This document shows, piece after piece, positions 25,927 through 34,344 of a stretch of DNA of 64,000 nucleotides. Position 1 is the first letter of the stretch. The number at the start of each line of letters is the position of its first letter. The notes under the pieces were generated by a model. That model had not been told where the DNA came from. It worked only from the letters and a program-made list of their open reading frames with translations, and searched no databases. Made by a program: the position numbers and the translations under genes. The DNA is from Acidimicrobiia bacterium. Lineage in GTDB: Bacteria > Actinomycetota > Acidimicrobiia > Acidimicrobiales > AC-14. The stretch is from assembly GCA_023264995.1 (NCBI GenBank), contig JAHFUR010000007.1, positions 1 through 64,000 of the forward strand, given 5' to 3'.

Positions 25927-26622
25927 GTGGACGTGGAGATGCAAGTGCGGTTCCGTCAAGAGGGGGGCCGTGCCCTGCCCGTGCTGGTGTGGCGGGCGCC
26001 GGCGCCGATGCGGATGATCGCGTCGGCCGCGCACGGCGGGGGCATCGGCCTGCGCCGGTGGGTGGTCAATGCCCAGGTGCCGATGAGCTATGGCCGGCGC
26101 GACCCCGACGCCCACCTCTCGAAGCTCGGGATCTCGCTCGGTCTACCCGGCCGAGGCGTCGGCATGCTCACCGCGGCCGATGTGCGCGACGTCACGTCGG
26201 TCACCGACGCCGGCGTCGAGGTCTCGGCCACGCTGGGCCTCGGCCACCCGACCTGGGCGGCGGCGCCCGACGGCGCCGGCCCGGTGAGCCTGGTCGGCAC
26301 CATCAACCTGCTGGTCGTCCTCCCCGAGCGCCTCTCCGACGCCGCCCTCGTCAACGCCGTCGCCACCGCCACCGAGGCCAAGGCCCAGGCGCTGTGGGAG
26401 TCGGGCGTGCGGGGGACGGGCACGGCCACCGACGCGGTCTGCATCGCCTGTCCCGACGCCGGCGCCCCCCACGCCTTCGGCGGGCCCCGTTCGCTGTGGG
26501 GAGCCCGCCTGGCCCGCGCCGTGCACGGGGCCATCCTCGCCGGCCTCTCGCACACCGAACCGGTGGCACGCTCGGCGGGCAGAGGCCCCGGATCCGTCAC
26601 CAGGTCGGCGGGGGGGCGGTGA
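25927..26622 (+). CDS. cbiZ: Adenosylcobinamide amidohydrolase CbiZ
   Basis: SYGRRDPDAHLSKLGISLGLPGRGVGMLTAADV...GTATDAVCIACP; directly under a B12 riboswitch. Confidence 0.88.
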   Translation: MDVEMQVRFRQEGGRALPVLVWRAPAPMRMIASAAHGGGIGLRRWVVNAQVPMSYGRRDPDAHLSKLGISLGLPGRGVGMLTAADVRDVTSVTDAGVEVSATLGLGHPTWAAAPDGAGPVSLVGTINLLVVLPERLSDAALVNAVATATEAKAQALWESGVRGTGTATDAVCIACPDAGAPHAFGGPRSLWGARLARAVHGAILAGLSHTEPVARSAGRGPGSVTRSAGGR

Positions 26623-27107
26623 CGGTCACCCTCGTGCTCGGCGGGGCGCGGTCGGGCAAGTCCGCCGCCGCCGAGCGCCGGGCCGGTCCAGGCCCGGTGA
26701 CGTACGTGGCCACCGGCGTGGCCGACCCCGGTGACCCGGACATGTCGGCTCGGATCGGCGCCCACCAGGCGCGGCGCCCGCCGGGGTGGTCGACGGTGGA
26801 GGCCGGCGACCTCGTCGCGGCGCTCCAGTCGTGCTCGGGGACAGTCCTGGTCGACAGCCTCACCACCTGGGTGGCTCGGGCGCCCGGCTTTTCTGTCGAT
26901 GTCGTCGGGCTGTGCGCGGCGCTGGCCGACTGCGAGGGCGACGTCATCGTGGTGAGCGACGAGGTGGGTCTCGGGGTCCACCCGTCGACCGAGGGCGGAC
27001 GATCGTTCCGCGATGCCCTCGGACTGGTGAACCAGGCCGTGGCCGACATCGCCGACGACGTGCTGTTCGTCATGGCCGGCCGCGTGCTCCGGCTCGACCG
27101 GGCCTGA
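26619..27107 (+). CDS. cobU: Adenosylcobinamide kinase/guanylyltransferase CobU/CobP
   Basis: GTG at 26619: VTVTLVLGGARSGKSAAAERRA...VTYVATGVADPGDPDMSARIGAHQARRPPGW; EVGLGVHPSTEGGRSFRDALGLVNQAVA. Confidence 0.92.
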   Translation: MTVTLVLGGARSGKSAAAERRAGPGPVTYVATGVADPGDPDMSARIGAHQARRPPGWSTVEAGDLVAALQSCSGTVLVDSLTTWVARAPGFSVDVVGLCAALADCEGDVIVVSDEVGLGVHPSTEGGRSFRDALGLVNQAVADIADDVLFVMAGRVLRLDRA

Positions 27108-27811
27108 TGCGCAAGGCGTTCGCGTTCCTCACCTCCTTCGGCGGCGCCGCCCCGCCGGCGCCCTCGGCCCTGGCCTGGTTCCCGTTCGTCGGCGCCCTGC
27201 TCGGGTTGGTGCTCGGCGTGATCTGGTGGGCCGCCGGCCGACTGTGGGCCGCGCCGGTCGCGGCTGCGGTCGTGGTGGCCGCCGACCTGGCCCTCACCGG
27301 GCTGCTCCATTTCGACGGGTTGGTCGACTCGGCTGACGGCCTGCTGCCCCCGCTCGCTACCGGGCGGCGCCGCCTTGACGTCATGGCCGACCCTTCTGCC
27401 GGCGCCTTCGGCGTGGGTGTGGCCGTCGTCGTGCTCCTGCTCCGCTGGGTGTCCCTCGCCGCCCTCCCCCCGTCGCCGGCGCTCCTTGGAGCCCTGTGGT
27501 GCGGGTCGCGCCTGGCCATGGCCGAGGTGGCCCGCCGGGTGCCCTACGCCCGTCCCGGGGGCTTGGCCGGCGGCTTCCTCGAAGGCGGCCGGCGCCGGCT
27601 GCCGGTCGCCGGCCTGTCGCTGGTCGTGGTGCTGGCCGCCCTGGGCCGGGGCGACGCGGTGGCCGGCCTCCTCGCCCTCGGTCTGGGCGCCGCCGCAGTC
27701 ACCGCGCTGGCGGTGCGCCGGATCGGTGGGTTCACCGGTGACGTCCTGGGTGCGGCCGGCATGGTCGGGGAGACCGCCGGGCTGCTCGTGGCCGCGGCCC
27801 GATGGCGGTAG
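27107..27811 (+). CDS. cobS: Adenosylcobinamide-GDP ribazoletransferase (cobalamin synthase) CobS
   Basis: MRKAFAFLTSFGG...WFPFVGALLGLVLG...LLHFDGLVDSADGLL...RRLDVMADPSAGAFGV; integral membrane. Confidence 0.92.
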   Translation: MRKAFAFLTSFGGAAPPAPSALAWFPFVGALLGLVLGVIWWAAGRLWAAPVAAAVVVAADLALTGLLHFDGLVDSADGLLPPLATGRRRLDVMADPSAGAFGVGVAVVVLLLRWVSLAALPPSPALLGALWCGSRLAMAEVARRVPYARPGGLAGGFLEGGRRRLPVAGLSLVVVLAALGRGDAVAGLLALGLGAAAVTALAVRRIGGFTGDVLGAAGMVGETAGLLVAAARWR

Positions 27812-28728
27812 CGGCGGCGATGGGCATCGTCGCCGACCGGTCCCTCGGCGAGCCACCGGCAGCCGTCCACCCGGTGGTGGTCTTCGGGAAGGTGATGCGG
27901 GCCGTCGAGCGGGGGTTGTACCGGGACAGCCGGTTGGCTGGAGTTGCTCACGCCGGCGTCGGCGTGGGCCTCGGGCTGGTCGCCGGCCGGCTCGTAGGGT
28001 CGACCGCCGCCGCCACCTGGACGGCCGTCGCCGGCCGGGCCTTGGGCGAGGCCGCCACCGCTGTCGGCTCGGCTCTCGCCGCCGGCGACACGGCCCGCGC
28101 CCGTGCGTTGCTGCCGGCACTTGTCGGGCGTGACCCGTCGGGCCTCGACGAGAAGGAGATCGCCCGCGCCGTGGTGGAGTCGGTGGCCGAGAACACCGTC
28201 GACGCCATCGTGGCGCCAGCCCTGTGGGCCGCGGTCCTCGGGGCGCCGGGCGCCCTCGGCTACCGGGCCGTCAACACCCTCGATGCCATGGTCGGTCACC
28301 GCTCCGAGCGCTACCAGCGCTACGGCTGGGCCAGTGCCCGCCTCGACGACTGGGCCGGGTGGGTGCCGGCCCGGGTCACGGCTGCACTGGTCGCCGCCGT
28401 CCGGCCGCGTGCTGCCGTCGACGTTTGGACCGCCGTGCGCGAGCAGGCGCCGGCCCACCCGTCGCCCAACGCCGGCGTGGCCGAGGCCGCCTTTGCTGCC
28501 GCCCTGGGCCTCCGCCTTGGCGGGGTCAGCCGCTACGGCGACCGCACCGAGCTGCGCCCACCGCTCGGCACCGGCCGGCCGGCCGGGCCGGACGACATCG
28601 CCCGGGCCGTCGCCCTCTCCCGCGACGTCTCGCTGGCGCTGGCCGGCGCGTTGTGTGCACTTTCCGTCGTGAATTCGGCGATCTCGGCCCAGATCACGAC
28701 GGAAAGTGCACGCGGAGTGCGGGGATGA
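27802..28728 (+). CDS. cbiB: Adenosylcobinamide-phosphate synthase CbiB/CobD
   Basis: DRSLGEPPAAVHPVVVFGKVM...VESVAENTVDAIVAPALWAAVLGAPGALGYRAVNTLDAMVGHRSERY. Confidence 0.92.
   Translation: MAVAAAMGIVADRSLGEPPAAVHPVVVFGKVMRAVERGLYRDSRLAGVAHAGVGVGLGLVAGRLVGSTAAATWTAVAGRALGEAATAVGSALAAGDTARARALLPALVGRDPSGLDEKEIARAVVESVAENTVDAIVAPALWAAVLGAPGALGYRAVNTLDAMVGHRSERYQRYGWASARLDDWAGWVPARVTAALVAAVRPRAAVDVWTAVREQAPAHPSPNAGVAEAAFAAALGLRLGGVSRYGDRTELRPPLGTGRPAGPDDIARAVALSRDVSLALAGALCALSVVNSAISAQITTESARGVRG
28655..28711. repeat. 18-bp perfect inverted repeat (palindromic element) inside the 3' end of cbiB
   Basis: GTGCACTTTCCGTCGTGA (28655-28672), 21-nt loop, TCACGACGGAAAGTGCAC (28694-28711). Confidence 0.9.
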
Positions 28729-29615
28729 TCCCGGCGCCGGCGGCCCACGGGGGTGACGGCGCCCGGCTGGCGGCGGCGCTGGGCCTCGACCCCGGGGCGG
28801 TGCTCGACCTGTCGGCCAGCCTGAATCCGGTGGCGCCCGACGCCGGCGAGGTGGTGGCCAAGCACCTCGACGCCGTCGGCCGGTACCCCGACCCGGCCGG
28901 GGCGACGGCGGCCCTGGCCCTGGCCATGGGGGTCGATGCCGACCGGCTCCTGCTGACCAACGGGGGCGCCGAGGCCATCGCCCTGTTGGCCGCCGAGGTG
29001 GGCGGGCACGTGGACGAGCCCGACTTCGGTCTGTACCCGAGGGGCCGGGGGCCGAGATGGCGGTCGAACCCCCACAACCCCACCGGCCGGCTGGCCGGGG
29101 CCGGCGAGGAGGCCGGCGTGTGGGACGAGGCCTTCTACCCCCTGGCCACCGGGCGCTGGACCCGGGGTGACACGATCGTGGTGGGGTCGCTGACCAAGCT
29201 GCTGGCCTGCCCCGGGCTGCGCATCGGCTACGTCCTGGCCCCGCCGCCACTGGTTGCCCGGGTGCGGGCCCGCCAGCCGGCGTGGTCGGTGAACGGGCTG
29301 GCCGTCGCGGCGCTGCCCGACCTGCTGGGCACCGTCGACCTCGAAGCGTGGGCGACCGAGGTCGCCGCCCTGCGGGCCGAGCTGGTCAGGGTGCTCCAAG
29401 GGGCGGGCATGCAGCCGGAGCCGTCCGACGCCAACTACGTGCTCGTGCACTCGCCGGGTCTCCGGGCGCGCCTGGCTCCCTACGGGGTGCTGGTGCGGGA
29501 CTGCGCCGGCTTCGGCCTCCCCGGCCATGCCCGCATCGCCGTCCCCGACGCCGCTGGCCTGGCCCGGCTCCAGGAGGCTCTGTTGGTTGGGGAGGCACCG
29601 TGCGCGGCGCGTTGA
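28725..29615 (+). CDS. cobC: Threonine-phosphate decarboxylase-like aminotransferase CobC/CobD, apparently internally shortened
   Basis: LDLSASLNPVAPDAGEVV...NPHNPTGRLAG...VGSLTKLLACPGLRIGYVLAPP (PLP Lys motif); only 296 aa. Confidence 0.82.
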   Translation: MIPAPAAHGGDGARLAAALGLDPGAVLDLSASLNPVAPDAGEVVAKHLDAVGRYPDPAGATAALALAMGVDADRLLLTNGGAEAIALLAAEVGGHVDEPDFGLYPRGRGPRWRSNPHNPTGRLAGAGEEAGVWDEAFYPLATGRWTRGDTIVVGSLTKLLACPGLRIGYVLAPPPLVARVRARQPAWSVNGLAVAALPDLLGTVDLEAWATEVAALRAELVRVLQGAGMQPEPSDANYVLVHSPGLRARLAPYGVLVRDCAGFGLPGHARIAVPDAAGLARLQEALLVGEAPCAAR

Positions 29616-31024
29616 TGGTCTGCGGGACGGCCAGCGACGTGGGCAAGAGCTCGGTCGTGGCCGGGCTGTGCCGCGTGCTGCACCGCCAGGGCGTGAAGGT
29701 GGCCCCGTTCAAGGCCCAGAACATGGCCAACAATGCCTACGTCACGCCGGCAGGCCATGAGATCGGCAGAGCTCAGGGGGTACAGGCGCTGGCGGCCGGC
29801 GCCGTCCCCGAGGTGGCCATGAACCCCATCCTCCTCAAGCCGACGGGGGAGCGGACCAGCCAGGTGGTGGTCATGGGCCGGCCCCTCGGCCACCTCGACG
29901 CCGCCGCCTACCAGGCCGAGAAGCCCCGCCTGCTGGGGACGGTGCTCGACGCGCTGGGCGACCTCCGGAGCCGGTTCGACGTGGTCATCCTGGAGGGCGC
30001 CGGCAGCCCGACGGAGATCAACCTGCTCGACGCGGACATCGTGAACCTGCGGCTGGCGGCGGCCGCCGGCGTCGCCGCCATCGTGGTGGGCGACATCGAC
30101 CGCGGCGGTGTCTTCGCCGCCTTCTACGGCACCGTCGCCCTGCTGCCCGACGACCTGCGGCCCCTGGTGCGGGGCTTCGTGGTCAACAAGCTCCGGGGCG
30201 ACCCGGCCCTGCTCGCCGCCGGCCCGGCCGAGCTGGAACGGCGGTGCGGCGTGCCGACGCTGGGCGTGCTCCCGTACCTGCACGGCGTGCACCTCGACGC
30301 CGAGGACTCCCTGGCTCTCCCGCCGGCCGCCCCCGCGGCCGGCGCTGCGATGGACGTGGCCGTCATCCGCCTCCCGAGGATCGCCAACTTCACCGACCTC
30401 GACCCGCTGACGATCGAGCCGGCCGTAGGCGTGCGCTTCGTCGACCAGGCCGCGGCCCTGGGGACGCCTGACCTGGTCGTCCTCCCCGGCACCAAGGCCA
30501 CCGTCGCCGACCTGGAGTGGTTGCGGGGCCGGGGCCTCGACCGGGCTATCGAGGCCAGCGGGGCCCGGGTACTCGGCATCTGCGGCGGCTACCAGATGAT
30601 GGGCGGCACGATCGTCGACGGTGTGGAGTCGGGCCGCGGCGACGTCGCCGGCCTCGGCTGGCTGGACGCCACTACGACGTTCGAGCCGACCAAGGTCACC
30701 CGCCAGCGCCGGGGCCGCTCCCTCGGCCAGCGGGTCACCGGCTACCAGATCCACCACGGCCGGGTGGCGGGGGCCGACCCGTGGGTCACCCTCGACGACG
30801 GCTACGGCGAGGAGCCGGAGGGGTCGTCCCGGGGCCGCTACGCCGGCACCACGCTGCACGGCCTGTTCGAGGACGACGGGTTCCGCACCGCCTTCCTCGG
30901 CATCGAGCCGTCGGGCGTGTCGTTTGCCGCCGCCCGTGAGCACCAGCTGGACCGCTTCGCCGACATGCTCGAAGCACACCTCGACCTTGGCGCCATCGCC
31001 ACCCTGCTGAAGGAAGCCCCGTGA
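29600..31024 (+). CDS. cobQ: Cobyric acid synthase CobQ/CbiP
   Basis: VRGALMVCGTASDVGKSSVVAGLCRVLHRQGVKVAPFKAQNMANNAYVTPAGHEIGRAQGVQALAAG; GICGGYQMMGG. Confidence 0.94.
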   Translation: MRGALMVCGTASDVGKSSVVAGLCRVLHRQGVKVAPFKAQNMANNAYVTPAGHEIGRAQGVQALAAGAVPEVAMNPILLKPTGERTSQVVVMGRPLGHLDAAAYQAEKPRLLGTVLDALGDLRSRFDVVILEGAGSPTEINLLDADIVNLRLAAAAGVAAIVVGDIDRGGVFAAFYGTVALLPDDLRPLVRGFVVNKLRGDPALLAAGPAELERRCGVPTLGVLPYLHGVHLDAEDSLALPPAAPAAGAAMDVAVIRLPRIANFTDLDPLTIEPAVGVRFVDQAAALGTPDLVVLPGTKATVADLEWLRGRGLDRAIEASGARVLGICGGYQMMGGTIVDGVESGRGDVAGLGWLDATTTFEPTKVTRQRRGRSLGQRVTGYQIHHGRVAGADPWVTLDDGYGEEPEGSSRGRYAGTTLHGLFEDDGFRTAFLGIEPSGVSFAAAREHQLDRFADMLEAHLDLGAIATLLKEAP

Positions 31025-34000
31025 TCCTCGTCCTCACCAATGCCGACACCGAGATCCTCGCCCTGCGCACGGTCGTCGAGGGCCTGCCCGCAGGGTTCCC
31101 GCCGGTGCGGGCGGCCCGGCCGGCGACCGTACCCGGGCTCGACGGCGTGACGCTCGTGCTCGTCCGCCTGCTGGGCGGCCGGCGGGCGTGGGAGGCCGAG
31201 CTCGACGAGCTGCGCCGGCGGTGCCTGGACGCCGGCATCCCGCTCCTGGCCTTCGGCGGCGAGTCGACGCCCGACGCCGAGCTGACCGCCCTGTCCACGG
31301 CGGCGCCGGCCACCGTCGCCCGGGCCTTCGAGTACCTGGCCCACGGCGGCCTGGCCAATGTCGAGCAGCTCCTGCGGTTCGTGGCCGGCTACCCGCACCA
31401 GCCGCCGGTGGAGGTGCCGGCGTTCGGCATCCTCGGCGATCGGGCCGCCGACCCGAAGCGACCGACCGTCGGTGTGGTCTTCTACCGGGCCCACGTGCTG
31501 GCCGGGAACACCCAGTTCGTCGACGACCTGTGTGACGCCATCGAGGCGCGCGGCGCCAACGCCCGCCCCGTCTGGTGCTACTCGTTGCGGGCCGATCGCG
31601 ACGTGTTCGCCCTGCTCCGTGACGTCGACGTGCTGGTCACCACCGTGCTGGCCATGGGCGTGAGCGACGGTGACGACTGGGACGCGTCGGCGCTGGCCGC
31701 CCTCGACGTGCCCGTGGTCCAGGCCATCGCCGCCACCCAGCCGGCGGCGGCGTGGGCGGCCAGCGCCGCCGGCCTGGCACCGATCGACGTGGCCATGAGC
31801 GTGGCCATCCCCGAGTTCGACGGGCGGATCGTCAGCGTGCCCTTCTCGTTCAAGGAGGTGGTGGACGACGGTGACGAGCTGGGCGCACCGGTCACCGCCT
31901 ACCGCACCGTGCCCGACCGGGTGGCCCGGGTCGCCGGCCTCGCCGCCCGCTTGGCGGCCCTCCGCCACGTGCCCAACGGCGACAAGCGCCTCGCCGTCGT
32001 GCTGTCGGCGTACCCGACGAAGAAGAGCCGGATCGGCAACGCGGTGGGCCTGGACACGCCGGCGTCGGTGGTCGACCTGCTGCACGCCCTCAGGGACGCC
32101 GGCTACCGGGTCGACCGGATCCCCGCCGACGGCGACAGCCTGATGGCCGAGCTGGCCGACGGCCAGGTGTGCGGGCGGTGGCCGGTCGAGCGCTACGCCG
32201 AGGCGTTCGCCCAGTTCCCCGACGGGTTCCGGGCCGGCGTCGACGCGACGTGGGGCCCGAGCGAGGTCGACTTCGACTTTGCCGGCATCGACCTCGGCGG
32301 GGTGCTGGTTGCCATCCAGCCGGCCCGCGGCTTCGGCGACAACCCGATCGCCGTCTACCACTCGCCCGACCTGGCCCCCACCCACCACTACCTGGCCTTC
32401 TACCGGTGGCTGGAGGGGGCGTGGGGGGCCCATGCCGTCGTGCACGTCGGCAAGCACGGGACGATGGAGTGGCTCCCGGGCAAGGGCGTGGGCCTGTCCT
32501 CGTCGTGCGGCCCCGACGCGGCCCTGGGCGACCTGCCCCTCGTCTACCCGTTTGTTGTCAATGACCCGGGGGAGGGCACCCAGGCCAAGCGCCGCGGTCA
32601 CGCGGTGATCATCGACCACCTCCTCCCGCCCATGACCCGGGCTGACTCCTACGACGACGTGGCCAAGCTCGAAGCCCTCCTCGACGAGCACGCCTCGATC
32701 GCGGCGCTGGACCCGGCCAAGCTGCCGGCCATCCGTGCCCAGGTGTGGGACCTGCTCGTGCAGGCGGAGCTCCACCGCGACCTGGGCGTGGACGCCAAGC
32801 CTGACGGCGACGCCTTCGACGACCTGGTGCTCCACGTCGACGGCTACCTGTGCGAGCTGAAGGACGCCCAGATCCGGGGCGGGCTCCACATCCTCGGCCG
32901 CCCGCCGGAGGGCGAGGCCGAGCTCGACCTCGTCCTGGCCATCACCCGCCTGCCCCAGGGCTCAGCCGTGCCGGCGCTGCGACGGCCGGCCGAGGGGCTC
33001 CACGATGTCGACGCCGCCGAGGCCGAGGCCCGGGCCACGCTGGCCGGCATCCAGTCCGACGCGTGGGCCTACGCCGGCGACCACCCGACGCTGGGCTGGG
33101 TGTGCGAGCGGCTGGTACCGGCGCTGGGCCGCACCACCGACGAGCTCACCAACCTGCTCGGCGCCCTCGACGGCCGCTACGTGCCCGCCGGCCCCAGCGG
33201 GGCGCCGACCCGGGGCATGGCCCACGTCCTGCCCACCGGCCGGAACTTCTTCTCCGTCGACCCCAAGGCCATCCCCAGCCGGCTGGCGTGGGACGTCGGC
33301 CGCCAGCTCGCCGACCGGCTGATCGAGCGCCATGTCGCCGAGGAAGGCCGCCCGCCGGCCACCGTCGGGCTGGTCGTCTGGGGCACGGCCTGCATGCGGA
33401 CCGGCGGCGACGACGTGGCCGAGGCTCTCGCCCTGCTCGGCGTGCGCCCGGTGTGGGCCGAGGAGTCGGGCCGGGTCACCGGCGTCGAGCTGGTCCCTGA
33501 CGAGGAGCTGGGCCGGCCGCGGGTCGACGTCACCCTGCGTATCTCGGGCTTCTTCCGCGACGCCTTCCCCCACGTCATCGCCCTGCTCGACGACGCGGTG
33601 CGCCTGGCCGGCTTCGACGACGACCCCCGCATCTTCGGCTCCAAGCCCGGCGCCTACGGGTCGGGCATCCTCGCCCTGTTGGAGTCGCGCGAGTGGGACA
33701 ACGACGACGACCTGGCCGCCGTCTACACCGCCTGGGGCGGGTACTCGTACGGGCGGGCGGCCATGGGGGCGCCGGCAGCGGAGGCCATGGGTCGCCGGTT
33801 CTCCCTCATCGAGGTGGCGGTCAAGAACCAGGACAACCGCGAGCACGACATCTTCGACTCCGACGACTACCTCCAGGACCACGGCGGGATGATCGCCACC
33901 ATCCGGTCCCTTCGGGGCGGCGAGGAGCCCAAGGCATGGTTCGGCGACTCGGCCGACCCGGCCAACCCCAAGGTCCGCTCGCTGGCCGAAGAGGCGGCCC

Positions 34001-34344
34001 GGGTGGTCCGCACTCGGGTGCTCAACCCCAAGTGGATCGGCGCCATGTGCCGCCACGGCTACAAGGGCGCCTTCGAGATGGCCGCCACCGTCGACTACCT
34101 CTTCGGCTACGACGCCACCGCCCACGTCGTCGAGGACTGGATGTACGAGCGGGTCACCGACGCCTACGTGGGCGACCCCGCCGTGCGCAAGCTCTTCGAG
34201 CAGTCGAACCCGTGGGCCCTCCGCTCCATCGCCGAGCGCCTGCTCGAAGCGAAGGAACGCGGCCTCTGGGAGGCATCGGCGGAAGCGTTGGCCACCCTTC
34301 GGCAGGCCCTGCTCGAGGCCGAGGGCTGGGAGGAGAGCCGATGA
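31021..34344 (+). CDS. cobN: Cobaltochelatase large subunit CobN
   Basis: 1107 aa; HVGKHGTMEWLPGKGVGLS, ERDA-less LVYPFVVNDPGEGTQAKRRGHAVIIDHL, GMAHVLPTGRNFFSVDPKAIPS, SRE-type C-terminus. Confidence 0.94.
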   Translation: MILVLTNADTEILALRTVVEGLPAGFPPVRAARPATVPGLDGVTLVLVRLLGGRRAWEAELDELRRRCLDAGIPLLAFGGESTPDAELTALSTAAPATVARAFEYLAHGGLANVEQLLRFVAGYPHQPPVEVPAFGILGDRAADPKRPTVGVVFYRAHVLAGNTQFVDDLCDAIEARGANARPVWCYSLRADRDVFALLRDVDVLVTTVLAMGVSDGDDWDASALAALDVPVVQAIAATQPAAAWAASAAGLAPIDVAMSVAIPEFDGRIVSVPFSFKEVVDDGDELGAPVTAYRTVPDRVARVAGLAARLAALRHVPNGDKRLAVVLSAYPTKKSRIGNAVGLDTPASVVDLLHALRDAGYRVDRIPADGDSLMAELADGQVCGRWPVERYAEAFAQFPDGFRAGVDATWGPSEVDFDFAGIDLGGVLVAIQPARGFGDNPIAVYHSPDLAPTHHYLAFYRWLEGAWGAHAVVHVGKHGTMEWLPGKGVGLSSSCGPDAALGDLPLVYPFVVNDPGEGTQAKRRGHAVIIDHLLPPMTRADSYDDVAKLEALLDEHASIAALDPAKLPAIRAQVWDLLVQAELHRDLGVDAKPDGDAFDDLVLHVDGYLCELKDAQIRGGLHILGRPPEGEAELDLVLAITRLPQGSAVPALRRPAEGLHDVDAAEAEARATLAGIQSDAWAYAGDHPTLGWVCERLVPALGRTTDELTNLLGALDGRYVPAGPSGAPTRGMAHVLPTGRNFFSVDPKAIPSRLAWDVGRQLADRLIERHVAEEGRPPATVGLVVWGTACMRTGGDDVAEALALLGVRPVWAEESGRVTGVELVPDEELGRPRVDVTLRISGFFRDAFPHVIALLDDAVRLAGFDDDPRIFGSKPGAYGSGILALLESREWDNDDDLAAVYTAWGGYSYGRAAMGAPAAEAMGRRFSLIEVAVKNQDNREHDIFDSDDYLQDHGGMIATIRSLRGGEEPKAWFGDSADPANPKVRSLAEEAARVVRTRVLNPKWIGAMCRHGYKGAFEMAATVDYLFGYDATAHVVEDWMYERVTDAYVGDPAVRKLFEQSNPWALRSIAERLLEAKERGLWEASAEALATLRQALLEAEGWEESR

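Noticed and set aside
29480-32889. Long minus-strand ORFs 29480..30979 and 30838..32889
   Set aside because: Antisense to cobQ and cobN, which have unmistakable family motifs.
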